Assembly (NCBI GenBank): GCA_007644065.1
Contig: VJWN01000001.1
Location: 448,340 to 512,339 of the forward strand
Direction: 5' to 3'
Origin: Margaritispora aquatica
Lineage: Eukaryota > Ascomycota > Leotiomycetes > Helotiales > Discinellaceae
Length of the DNA stretch: 64,000 nt
Position numbers and translations under genes: made by a program. Below are positions 45,329 to 57,600 of this stretch, piece after piece; positions within the stretch are counted from its first letter, which is position 1, and each line of letters opens with the position of its first letter. Below the pieces are notes generated by a model. It worked only from the letters and a program-made list of their open reading frames with translations, had not been told where the DNA came from and did not search any database.

Positions 45329-47638
45329 ATGTCACGATTAGCACCTACCAGTCAACCGCGAGAGGCCAGCCGATCGTCTTCCATGGACCGGGAGCCGCAA
45401 TTGATAGGCCAGTTGAATGTAGATGGGACTGCGAATTTACGTATCGATCATACGTACACCAAATCGGCTAATGGCCAAGTACCAAAGTCCTTAAAGGCAG
45501 CATTGGATGAAGCCTCTGGCCAGCGACGAGAGAGCTCGGCGTCTGATTCCATCGCATCGGATGCGAGCGAGGAGGATTATGATGCGATGAAACACGACCC
45601 TTCAACTGTGATTGCGGGTGCTCGAGGTGGGGGATTTGTGAGCGAAGCGAACGAGTCGGCTGATGAGGTGGTGGTGGTGAATGGGAAGAAGACTTATGAG
45701 GATATAAAGTCTAGTTCAAAGTCACGTCCGACACCTACGAGGTTGAAGAGTATCCCTGTTACGTTGAACAAATTGGGCGAGAAAGGAAGATATATCTTGA
45801 CAGCTGACGACGAATCGCTGAGGCAGATATTGAAAGCTGGAATGGAGCGTGTAAGTTTTGAAATGTATAAGTGTTTGTTGACAAAATACTTATTGGAACA
45901 GGTCAAAGATCCAGCAAAGAAGCGCCGCAGCAAGTTCAGTGACTTGGTTTTCACGCGGCAGTTTACAGCATTTGACAATCGAAATGCGGAGACCGCAGAA
46001 TCTCCATTTCATGGATTCTTCGTGCTATTTTGGCTAGGCACTGCTATTTACACTGCCCAACTGTTTGCTGCAAATTGGCGAGCTCATGGCAGTATCCTTG
46101 GCAGTAACGAGATCATGAAAATCATGTTTCATCGGGACTTGATTGTTCTTGGATTGTCAGATGGAGTCATGTGTGCATCTACAGTGTTCGGATTCATTTT
46201 GCAGAAACTGATTCAAAAGGGATATTTGAGTTGGAATAGGGAAGGGTGGATTATTCAAAGTGTAAGAATTGCTACATGTTTGATCTTACATGTAATCTTG
46301 CTAATGTATACTTTAGGTATGGGAGCTCGCTTACATATGTCTGGTGCTCGGCTGGACTCTGTTTCGGGAGTGGCCCTGGACACATACAGTATTCTTCGTA
46401 ATGCATGGCATAGTAATGTTAATGAAGCAGCATTCCTATGCATTTTGTAAGTCTCTATCTTTTACTTTTATATGATCCACTAACAACCGTCAAGATAATG
46501 GCCATCTCTCGGAAAATCTCAAGTTAAGAGAAACTCTGAAGCGAAAATTGAAATACCTTGAAAATATTGCACCAGTCCAAACACCTTCAGCTACTACTCC
46601 CAAGGTGTCTTCTCTGCCTACTTCGTACCTGGACCACAAACCCACTGCCTCCGAACTAAGCCATCGAAGACAGTCTCTTCATCCATCAACTGATGATTCA
46701 ACTTCCAACGTTTCACAGGTTGCTGTCGCCATCGAGTCCGGCGAACCTCTCGACATCGACCAAATCCAGACTTTCGAGCGCATCATGAAATGGGAAATCG
46801 ACGCCTTGACAGACGATCTAAAAGGCAAGGCCACTGCAAGCACAATGACATATCCCAACAACCTCACCATCGCCAATCATTACGAGTATATCGTCCTGCC
46901 AACTCTAGTCTATGAACTCGAATACCCACGCTCAGACACTATTTCATGGTATTACGTTGCCGAGAAAACAGTTGCTGTCTTTGGTATTCTCTTCATCATG
47001 AATTTGGTCTCACAAGCGTATATCTACCCAGTAGTCGTCAAAACCATCGAGATGAAAGACGCCAATCTCCCTCTCCTCGAGCGTCTCCAGCATTTCCCCA
47101 TGATCCTCTCTGATCTCATCTTCCCCTTCATGCTCGAATACATGATGGTATGTCTACTTCCTCCCCCCGCTTCACAATCAACCTACTAACCACCTTTACC
47201 ACACAGACCTGGTACGTAATCTGGGAATGCATCCTCAACCTCCTCGCCGAAATAACCTACTTCGCCGACCGCGGCTTCTACGCCGACTGGTGGAACTCGG
47301 TGTCCTGGGACCAATTCGCGCGCGACTGGAACCGACCCGTACACAACTTCCTCCTGCGACACGTCTACCACTCGTCCATCTCGTCGCTGAAAGTCAACAA
47401 GGCCACCGCGACGCTCATCACGTTCTTCCTGTCGGCGTGCGTGCACGAGCTGGTCATGTGGTGTTTGTTCAAGAAGCTGCGCGGCTACTTGCTCGTGCTG
47501 CAGATGACGCAGTTGCCGCTTGTGAGTCTGAGTCGTACCCGCTGGCTGAAGGGGAAGAAGACGTTGGGGAATGTCTTCTTTTGGGTCGGGATCTTTACGG
47601 GGCCTAGTTTGCTGTGTAGTTTGTATTTGATCATTTGA
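45329..47638 (+). CDS. are2: Sterol O-acyltransferase (ACAT/ARE, MBOAT family)
   Basis: ER enzyme that esterifies ergosterol with fatty acyl-CoA for lipid-droplet storage. Exons 45329-45850, 45902-46261, 46317-46446, 46495-47147 and 47207-47638 give 698 aa. The first 170 residues are disordered and Ser/Glu-rich. Multiple membrane helices follow, and the sequence reaches the family signature FYADWWNS, then NRPVHNFLLRHVY. The putative catalytic histidine sits in SACVHELVMW. A KQHSYAFYNGHLS block (ARE-type) lies at the third-fourth exon join. Exon 5 is visibly GC-richer than the rest (many third-position C and G). Of the two yeast paralogues I cannot tell Are1 from Are2, so the symbol is a placeholder. 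Confidence 0.92.
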
Positions 47639-48748
47639 TCATGTGGTGCGAATTGGGGGAATTGGTTAGGAATTGGGCGGGCGTTCGAGATGGGTGGTGG
47701 TTTGATCTGGTAATATGGGTTGGGCGGAGTTCATCTTGCTTAGCGGTCTGATATCATGGACGGATGCAGAGGGGATTGAATCTCATCTCATGCCTTGTAT
47801 AGTATTGTAGATACTCACGAAGATACCCAAATGAAAGTGGTTCATTAGATCGAGACGCTGATCATGCTAAAGTGGTCCTTACTAGCATCTTCTCTATCTC
47901 ACAATTTTCCGAATTCAGCCCGGTCTGTGTAGTTTTCTTTTTAGTCTCTGTTAGCGAAAGTCGAAGGACTTTGGTTTTACTAGCACTAAGACCAGAGACT
48001 ATAACAAATGCTACAACGACACAGCATATTCCATTAAACAGCTCCACTAATGTCTGTGTATCTACTCACTGATTTCTGGACTAACTCTACCATGCCGACT
48101 TCGTACATCCAACAAACCCTAATTACCTACCTCAAATACTAACACTCGTTAGCCACCTGGTCGGATAAAGCACTTTTACCATCTCCATAACGTGGCTACA
48201 TGTGTCACTCACTAAATCTCCACCTTATCCTCGCTTCGCTGGGTAGTAGCTAGTACTTATCTGCTACTAAGAGGAAGCGTACCGAACTTTGGTAATTCTC
48301 GAGCTAATTGCTGGGTTGGCGTCATTTTGGAACAGTTTGGTGGACTTGAGATGGGGAGTGGGGAATGGGTATTGTTTGCTTGAGTGAGTCGGGTGTGAGT
48401 AGATTCACGAGCTACTACTTTAGGTGTCTTTTTACCTAATATTTTAGGTGTGTAGGTAGATCTGTAGGTATAAAGACATCGCCCAATCCTCCTACCCACC
48501 AATTCACCAACTCATCAATAGAGAAAGGCTTAGTACGCGATCCAGCCTTGGCGCACTTTGGAGCTTTCTGGAGGGATGAAAAACCTCGTACTTAACAGTT
48601 AATACAAACCAGCCTTTCGTACCAGCTTGCTTCCGATCTAGTCCGCTTCTCTCCAATTCACAAATCTACCAATTCAAACCAAAGGCCTTCACAAATCAGT
48701 ACTTCATACCACCACACCACCACCACCAACAACAACAAGAAACCCAAA
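47639..48748. other. Intergenic region
   Basis: 1.1 kb. It ends in a CA- and CAA-rich 5' leader (48640-48748). Motifs of the type TACCTA recur at 48120-48480. No gene. Confidence 0.4.
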
Positions 48749-49621
48749 ATGTCAAAATCAAATACCGCCGGACCCATCGCAGTCCCACCCACCTCTTCGT
48801 CCCTCCAACCAACACAATGGGACCCAGCACACCTCTCATCCGCCCTCCAAGCCTTCTACACCACGCAGCTCGCCAACGTCATCCCCCCCGTCTCGGACCA
48901 CGACCAAGCGCTCCTCGAAGGCGTCACGATACACCTGCACCCGGGGTTCCGCGGGCGGGAGTCCGGGATGCCGCAAATCCTCCACGCGACCGCCTACCGC
49001 CTCCTCGTGCAATCCAAGTGCCTAGCCACGTTCCTGCTCCTCGTGCGTCAAGGGCTGATCACGACGCGAGGGCTGAAGAAGCCGCTGGAGCTCGTCAATA
49101 TGCAGAGCAACAGGGGCGGCATCCTCGATGCGCTGAATGCGCTCGCCGCGCTGGGGTTCGTGGACAAAGTCGTGAGCGAGACGGTGGAGACGGAGGAGGG
49201 CTTCGATGCCCTGGGCATGTTTGGCGGGTACACCGTCCCGCTGACATGGCTCGCGACCATGATTGTGCGTGGTGCGCGTCCCGAGGGCAGTGATGCCTGG
49301 TTCCTCATACGTCGCATCGCTGAGTCCGGGATCCTGGGCGCGTTGGACGAGACGATGATGCCGAGCTGGTGGCCGGATTCCGAGGGAGGCGAGACGAGGA
49401 TTGCGGTCGATGCGGATGCGGGGTGGTACGAGGGGAGGAGGGGCAAGAATGGAGATGCGATGTGCTTCTTGCTTCCGCATGCGCTGGAAGCCGTACCAAG
49501 CATGGACGAGCTAGAGCGTTTGAACGAGACGTTCGAAAGAGAATTAGGGGCTTTTCGGGGCTTGTATAGACGGTTCTTCGAGTGGGAGGGTAGTGGAGTG
49601 AAGGAGGCCCTGTTGGAATAG
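48749..49621 (+). CDS. Unknown protein, GC-rich single-exon gene
   Basis: 290 aa without an intron. I do not recognise a family. The N-terminal 25 residues are Ser/Thr/Pro-rich; from residue 30 the sequence looks helical and globular (LSSALQAFYTTQL, YRLLVQSKCLATFLLLVRQGLI, GGILDALNALAALGFVDK, LERLNETFERELGAFRGLYRRFF). Trp-rich spots occur at PSWWPDSE and DAGWYEG. No signal peptide. Third-codon positions are strongly C/G, unlike most neighbours but like exon 5 of the acyltransferase gene next to it. The leader CACCACCAACAACAACAAG and context AAAATG look like a real fungal translation start. Confidence 0.72.
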   Translation: MSKSNTAGPIAVPPTSSSLQPTQWDPAHLSSALQAFYTTQLANVIPPVSDHDQALLEGVTIHLHPGFRGRESGMPQILHATAYRLLVQSKCLATFLLLVRQGLITTRGLKKPLELVNMQSNRGGILDALNALAALGFVDKVVSETVETEEGFDALGMFGGYTVPLTWLATMIVRGARPEGSDAWFLIRRIAESGILGALDETMMPSWWPDSEGGETRIAVDADAGWYEGRRGKNGDAMCFLLPHALEAVPSMDELERLNETFERELGAFRGLYRRFFEWEGSGVKEALLE

Positions 49622-50775
49622 GAAATGAATGGAATGGTGTGAGCATGCACCTCTGTCTTCCGACCAAGTCGCCGTATCTCACACGACCGTGCAAGGGAAC
49701 AGCATCGAGCGCATGTCGAGATTGGTAAATTGGCTCATGCTTAAGTGAGTCTCGCACACCCATTATTCATCACCAAGCAACGTGATGTCAAAAGAGAATC
49801 CCCAAAGTCATATTAAGCTGAACGGTCCTTCGAAGCAAGCAAGAATATCATATTTCAATAATTGACTAAAGAGTGAATCTGGGACGGGCAGGAAATACTG
49901 TACGAGGTGTACGAACTATATGAAATTCAGATTTTAATCTGAAAGCCTTTGGAATCTTATATCATTGTGGTGGAAATTGTAGGTTTGTCTGCATCTTGCA
50001 GACAAAATCGGGAAAAAAGGCCTTGATTTGAAATTCGAAATTTTGACGCTTAAGATGTTTGAAGAGAATTGGCGAATGTCTTATTACTTTCCATAACAGT
50101 GATAAACCACTGAGCTTAAGCACTTGCGTAGCACCAACAACTCACGCATACCATAAAGAATCATATAAAACGATCATCAAACAAAAAACCAAACACAGTA
50201 GTCAAGAAGGGTGTATTGTATGGACGTCACCCCTCTCCTCGTTCCCCTTCCATCTCTCATACACTCTACTCTATTCCACTCCAGCAGCCTGATGAACGGC
50301 ATCTATAGATACGCCATGCCAAGCGATGCCACGACATAGCTTCCCGCTCTCGCTCTCTCTACAACCAAAGCAGAGCCTGCTGACCCAGTCGCTCATGCAA
50401 CTCATCATCTTATCTCGTCTCGTCTTATCTTCTTATCTTCGCATCCATGCCATCTCGCTTGGTATCTTCGATCCCGCTATAATGTCGACTGTCTGAACAC
50501 AAAAAGCCAGCCAAACTAAGTAACCTATCTCCCAAAAACAAAAAGATCTGTCCATTCATTCAATTCACCAAAACATGCCCGCCTTCATACATAGGCAAAA
50601 TTTCAAACGCCAGGCATCATGCATGCAATCAATCATTCGTTCCCTTGAGACTCGGCTTGCCACTCACGGAGGAGAGCTCAACTCTCTCATCGGCTGTTCT
50701 CGTTCTCAACGAGATTTGGGAAATAGTATTCAAAACACAACGCAGTTGTTGTACATCCACTCGATTATTTCGGGC
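49622..50775. other. Intergenic region with a perfect inverted repeat
   Basis: 1.15 kb of 3' sequence between convergent genes. At 49984-50006 TTTGTCTGCA-TCT-TGCAGACAAA is a perfect 10-bp inverted repeat with a 3-nt spacer. Short tracts such as CTCGTCTCGTCTTATCTTCTTATC at 50410-50440 are low-complexity. No gene. Confidence 0.45.
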
Positions 50776-53700
50776 TCATACGAGAACCCATTCACTACCC
50801 CTCTTGATGAATTTGTCTAGAAGTAATCCCACATCGGTGAGGACGAATCGACAAATGTAGAAGCCGAAAAATTCGGCAGCGTGTCTGGTACAAAGCTCTA
50901 AGCCTACTTGAGTCTTGTCTGCGTGTCTCAGTCCAGGATCTTCCACTTGACGAGCGATTTGATCTACGAGAAATTAGTCTTTGAATGAGTGAAGAATGTC
51001 AAAATCTTACCAATGGCTTGCGCGGCATCAAAGAGCCTTGCCAGCGAGCTCATATAATTCGCATTTGGTCCTGTAAACTGGATAGAAGTGACATCTCTCT
51101 TTGCAAATCGAACTTTGGCAACGGAGGTCGAAGTCATAGGTAGCGTTGCCATTGTGATGATTTCCTTTGTTCCTTCAGCTGTAGCAGGTTTGTTGCTGTT
51201 TGCGTACGTATTCGATAATCCTACGCCAGAATTCTTGGATCTTAGTCTTCGCCACGAAAATGAGGAAGATTTGCTCGAAACGGTTCCCGTTTTAGACGCG
51301 AGGGAATTAAAATCGACTTCAGGTGCAGTTGCATCTTTGAACATGCCCCCAGAACTCTGCATTCCAACTTCACTGCCCAGTTTCTTTGTTAATGTAGCTT
51401 GAACTTGCTCCAGTACGAATTCCAACGACTGCATCTCCTCAAGGACGGCATCAGCGTCATATGTATCAACCTGAGCAAGCTTCATTAAAGCCGCAGTCAA
51501 GAAATCGCATTGTGCAATCTTATCTTCCAGACCTCTGATCTTGACACCCTTCACCCGCCAAACATCCCTGGGAACGAAAAGTTTCGTTGACAAATACCCG
51601 CCTCGTGGATGCGCAATGGTTTGGTAGAGTGCTCGCATTAACCAGAATGGTCGGAGCAGGTATTCAGTAGGACATGGCTCCAGAGGTATTGGAGCACCTG
51701 CATTCAATGGATTGGGAGAGCCTGGACTGTCTGGAGAATGAATGTCGCCATCGAATAGGTACATTCCACCTGTGGGTATGCCATTCATCTTATCCTTGAA
51801 GGCCAATGCAATAGGCGTAGGCAATACAGGAACCGCTGGGAGTCTGGCATTGGCATCTCTGGGATATTGTGAGCTTAATGGCGTGTTGGGAGACACATCG
51901 GATCCTCCGTCATCTAGATTTGACACTGATAGATTTCGACCTTTCAAATTCTTTAAACTTGACGAAGAGAAGTTCTTACGCAATCCAGCTCGAGATTGTG
52001 CTCTCCCAGGAGAGCCAGAACGGGGAAATTGACCATTCCCCTCGCTATCATTGGTGAAGCTTTGAGTAAGTGTTGGAGTGGGAGGCGACACTACCTCGGC
52101 GGAATTAGGGAAAGGAGACGCTGCAAGTCTTGCGGATTGAGGCATGCTCAAAGGTGGCAAATCGCTTAGCATCGAGCTTGGTTCTAACCGCTCCATAACG
52201 ACTCCTGCAGTTTTTGGTTGAACAGGAATAGTGTCCACAGGCAATTGCGGAGGGGGCATGGATGGAGGTTGTGTCAAAGGTCCTAAAGGAACCGCGGGAA
52301 TCTTTACAGCAGTCTCAATCTTAAGAGCTTTAGCATTCTGCCCAGACAAACGTCTACTTCGAACACTTGGGGCGCTTGATGTTGACAGCGGTGGTATTGC
52401 CGTAGAAGCCGAGGGAGGTGGTGGAGGAAGTGCCTGTGCTGGCGGAGGATGCATAGGAGGGGTCTTAGGTGCTCCAAGCGGAAGATGTGGAATGGTCGAT
52501 TGAGATTCGGCCACTGTCGATAGTATTGTTCCTGCGGTTGTGGGATTTGAGCCTATGGAGCTGTTCCAAGTTCGTCCCGAGAAGCCACTAGAGTCTGACT
52601 CTCGTGGTAATGCAGACTTGGACTGGAGGCCAAACTCGAAATCATCCATAACATAGCCTCGAGTCATCTCTTCGAGCATGCGCTCCTCTTCTTCAGACTC
52701 GTTTCCATCATATTCTTCTTCACCTGGGGTTTCCTGACGTTGTTGCTGTTGCAAAAGTTGCCTCCTCCGTTCTCTCTCTCGAGCATCTTGAATTGCAGCT
52801 TCCCGCTCAGTCTGTCGGACTCGTTCTTTGGCCATCTCAACTTTCCGCCGAACATTGGCAACAATTTCGTCTTCGTCTTCATAGTCGTATCGTATAGATT
52901 CATGGATACTCATTGGTTCGAAGCCATCGTCGTACGCCGCTTCGACAGCCGCATCCAATGCAGCATCAAATTCAGCCTCAGTCTCACCACTCGGTGCACG
53001 AATGTGTTTCCTTCGAACAGCCAATGAGGAAGTTCTGGAATGTACGGAAGATGTCGTTGAGCCACCAGATTCATCAATGGTGTCCAACCATGACATCGAC
53101 TCATTACTTGGAACCCGAGTATGTCCTTTCATCGGCGAAGTTGTCAAAAACTTCGAGCCGGAGAAGTCTGACTGCTGTCGATTATGATTGCCACCAGTAG
53201 GTTCGTAGGTCATAGGGGAAGACGGTCTCCTGGGTGACAGTGGCGGCGGATACATTGTCTCCAAGGGAGGGGCAAGACTTATGTTAGTTTCACCTATGCG
53301 TTCTCGCATTGGTGATTTCGAATACGATCGCCCGTAATACTGCTCGTTCTTTGGCCGATATTGCAAGGTATCCAAGCCAGAAGGTAGTAAAGACTCTCTC
53401 CGTTTAGGTAGCTGTGTTGTTGGAATAGCTCGGCCTAACTGAGAATCATCAACGTATGAATGGTCGTTAACAATCCTCGTCACAGTTGCTGTCTCGATTA
53501 TCGCACCCTCGTCATCATCTATTGGCGACTGAAGCTCCTCGTCCCTGTAACTTTCTGGCCGTGCTGGGAGTGCTTTCCCGTCATCTCGAAGCTGTGGAGC
53601 TATCTTCCTCAGTTCACTTATCCGACTTGTGTATGTGTTGCGCTAGACTGTTAGCTATACCGCCTTACCAATTTACCAATCTGACCAGACACTTACAATA

Positions 53701-54695
53701 GCTTCAAGCTTCCGCCTGTCGTCATCCCCCGAACTTCGTTGCATAACCTGTTGGAGTAGTGCGCAAGCCTCGGAGTATGCTTGCATGGCGCCTTCAAAAT
53801 TCTGCGCATTGTCGAGCAACACAGCCGTGTTGGCCTTCTGGAGTGCTTTGGAGAGCATGGCTTTTTGTGATGGTGGTTTCGAGCTTCTTCGAGAAGAGTT
53901 TGTACCTGTACTGCTTTTCCCCGCCTGCGATCGATGCCTCGAGTGACCTCTCGACCGTGGTCTTTCGCCTTCACCGTCTTGTCGAACACCCGCGCTCCCA
54001 TCCACCGCCGAATTGGGCCCAAGTATAGGGGATGGACCAAGGTTCGCAGACCGCGATGTCGATGTTGTCCGTTTGTGCGAAAAGTCCCTTGGGCCTAGTG
54101 AAGAGTCCTCGAACCTGCCGAAGTAATCAACAGAACGGGCCGCTGCGGACAAGATCTGAGCCGTCGAAGGAGAAGGGGTTGTTGGCCCAATTGACGGTGA
54201 GGAATTGGTTAGAGATGCCTTCAGATCTGGCAGGGTGTTGATCGGAGGTAAAGTGATTAATGCGGGATCAATGCCCGGCGGTCGTGTAATCTTGATCTGA
54301 GACGAGGGGGAGTTCGCCGTGGGCGGTCGCGACTTTTGTAGCTTCCTCGGTGGACTCGTGTCTAAGAAAGAGTTTCCTACCGTACTCAAAGATATCCGCC
54401 TGGAGAAAGAATTGGATCGTTTGTGATTATGACTAGTGGTCGAGCTTCCTTCAGTACTTTTGGACCATCGGTTGAGGTTTCCCCCTGACTCGGCCGGGGT
54501 TACAATGGAGTTGGAGTTGACTGCATTTTGCGACGGCGCAGCGGGCTCACGACTCTTGGATTTTAATGCGTTAAAAGACGAAGACCGGCGATGGGAGAGA
54601 ATTCGATTGTTCGTACTTGAAAAGCCCGTTCCAAATCGACTGGTAGGAGGCTCAATTCCTGAATGAAAGGCAAAGGGAGACTCATCGCCGTTCAT
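50776..54695 (-). CDS. Large MIT-domain protein, largely disordered
   Basis: Exons 54695-53697, 53642-51011 and 50963-50776 give about 1,272 aa. An MIT (microtubule-interacting and transport) domain lies near residues 265-345, with helices such as LSKALQKANTAVLLDNAQNFEGAMQAYSEACALL and RNTYTSRISELRKI across the first intron. Flanking regions are Ser/Pro-rich, with RS-containing stretches before it and a polyproline stretch (QALPPPPPSASTAIPPL) around residue 700. The C-terminal 250 residues are globular (EPCPTEYLLRPFWLMRALYQTI, then a coiled-coil-like EEMQSLEFVLEQVQATL). MIT domains bind ESCRT-III tails, so an endosomal or septum-related role is plausible but unproved. An ATG at 54836 in the same frame would add 47 residues; I prefer 54695 for its AAAATG context. 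Confidence 0.82.
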
Positions 54696-57600
54696 TTTCG
54701 ACACTGGAGACTGGCGCCGAATAGGGACTAGTGCATCGCCGAACACCACTGGGACCACTGGAAAACCCCACAAAGATCCAGAGCCAGGGCCAGAACCAGA
54801 CCTAATTGAGTGGCCAAGAATGTGCAGTGTGTCCACCAGAAGGAAAAATAGGAGGATTAGACGGTGTGAGGAATGATGGAATGGGGGTTGAAGAGAAGAT
54901 AAAGTATGGTGTTTCCTCGAAATGTGGATGAGACGGTGGAGTGATTGTAGGACCTGAAATCTGTACCTGGACCTGTCTGTACCTGGACCTGAACCTGAAC
55001 TTGTACTTGTGTATCTTCCTTATGTAGGTACCTTACTCGATATAATATGTCAGGGCACCAAACGTATTCCAACCTGTTCAACTGTTCAACTGTTGTGATC
55101 CTGTGGTCCTGATGGTCTCTTCTGCGTGCAACTTTCGTCTCGATTCGATCCTGCATACAGCCTGTCAGCATCCAGAATTCAGGACCACTTCTGCACAAGA
55201 ACAACCAGTGACCATTAACCGGTCAACTTTCGTCCTCGAAAGCCTCCAGCCAGAGCATCGTATCACTCGACATGCTGCTTCTGCGTAATCATCCCACATG
55301 GCCTCGACAGCTTCTGAATAGGCATGAAAGAGCTACCATGTCGACGGAAAGATGATGCATAGGCATCGCGCCGAGTATATCGTAGAGAAACCTCCGTCAA
55401 GAACCTTTGGAAACTATGGACTGGGTCCACAATAATATTCCAGGTCGAAGAAACTCTGCCACATCTGCCATTCAACCAAGAAATCACGCACCTTGTTGCA
55501 CGAGCAATTGTTCCAAACACTTGTATCTTGTAGCCTCGACGGTCCAATGTCCTTGATGAGCTTGCGGATTCGATTTCCTAAGGGCTAGGAACCTTCCGGC
55601 CAGATACTAGCAGTAACAGACCCGTAGCAATCGTATTCGGTGGGATGGTATTCGAAGTGGTAGAAATCGCGTTCAAAGTGTCCGAGATGTATATATTGTC
55701 CACCAAGCTTTCCAGCAATCTTTCCACGCCCGTTATCAATATTCTTTCCTTGATCCTATTGCCTTGCTGAAGAAGTTCGTAATCTACCAATCGCGATAGA
55801 GGACAATTCGTCGGCGTGCTTCGTGATATGTCTAAGACAAATTCGGATTCGGCCTCGTCGGCGCCTAGATGTACGAGGCAAAGTCACCAGCTGATTGATG
55901 ACTATTGCGGGGTCTGTTCTCTGAGGTCCAACGGTTCGAATTGAGAGTCGCGATTGAAATTGCAAGAGGCTGAAGAACAGTATAAGTGTCCTAGTACTGG
56001 TGGGAGTGAGAGAAAAAACATCAGACACGGACACGAACGGAACGGTACAGAGAATAAAGGTATCCTATCCTTCACTCCCAAGAACCCAAGAACCCAAGAA
56101 TTCAACAGCCAGCTAGAAATCGAATCGAGCGCCAGTTTGGCTCTCCCGCCGCACGACGCCCTCGAGGAGTTTCCACTTCTTCCTTCCGACCCTCCCTGGC
56201 CTGGCTTTGGATCAATTCAGGGGGTCAAATTGGGTATTCAGGATAACTTTCCCCATGTCTCTTGTCGCGATCTTGTCCACAGTAACCACTGCAACCACTG
56301 CAACCACCACTGTAACCACCGTCCTCACAGTATCCCCAGCCTGGTTCAACCTTGCTCACTCACCAGGTTTCTAGACGGCCAATAAGCAGAGTGTGCGCAA
56401 TTCAGTGGACCGCTCCGTTCCCGCGAGTTTACATTTCGTCTCCCCTATCGATCTATTGATGGGTCGTGAGCATCCCCTCAGTTCTCATGGTTCTCTACCT
56501 AAGTTCCCTAACACGTGTTGGACGAAGAAACGGTTAGAAAGCAAACGAGGTCGATTCCCGGCTCTTTGACTTCAATAGTCCTCGATCATCTGCAGAGAGT
56601 TTTTGATTTAGGTGACCTATCCACGGTAGTTGCAGCAAGTATGCATGAAATACCGGGCTTGTCTTGGGCGTTGAGCCGCCTTTTCGTGGTGGGATTCACG
56701 AATGTGACAATTGATAGCGCGTCGAGATATCAATACCTTACTTGGTATAATAGAGGGACAGTAGACATATCACATCTGCGCTTTGTTACTGTATTATTGC
56801 CTACAGTACCTATCTATCTATCTGGATATGGCCCTACAGTACAGTATGGGTCTCCAGCAATAAGCAATACGACATACGACAGTCCTCGGGCCTGGATGCG
56901 ACATGGACGGACTCTTCCTTCGGACAGCATGTCCAAAAACATCCAGGTTGCCAAAAGGGATATACTCGGCTACGAAAATCATACAATAGATATAGAGTTA
57001 AGTCTCCACTCATAAAGTACTGTATATAAAGGTACCAGACCAGACCAGACCAGACTAGGGAGCTAACTTTGAAGCTGACGTGACAAAGACTGGGAAAACA
57101 TAAGGTAAAGTATCGCATTTACCGCGCGACAACAGCACCAGCAGCATCAGCGCGAAGAAAAGAAAAAGAGTCAACTCCAAACTCTCACTCAACCACGATA
57201 GCGCGAATTCTGACCATATCTTACTTTATGTCAGAGCCATCCTTTGCTCGTGTATGAGAAGTAGATCATAACAAGTCTTTGCGCTCTCACGAAACTCGAA
57301 CATGTCCCTTTTCGCTACCCAAACCGGTACCGATTTGGACGACGCTCGGTATTGAGTTTGATCTATCCCATGCTGATATTCTGATATTGGGGCATTCAAA
57401 GCCAGAATTGTTTGTCACGGAGAACCTTTCCGTCCGTCAAACAGAGGGAGGGATAGATGGATGGATGGATGGGCTGTGGTGTGGTGTGTGTGTGTGTGTG
57501 GCTGTATCAAACCCCTGACGAGCATCACTACTTTTGTACCTATCTTTGTACCCTTCCACTGCCGTGCCGTACGACATGAGCCATCAGTTGGGAGAACTTC

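Noticed and set aside
48817..49763. Several long frames on both strands over the gene at 48749
   Set aside because: Shadows caused by high GC at third positions; Arg/Pro/His-rich with no start context.
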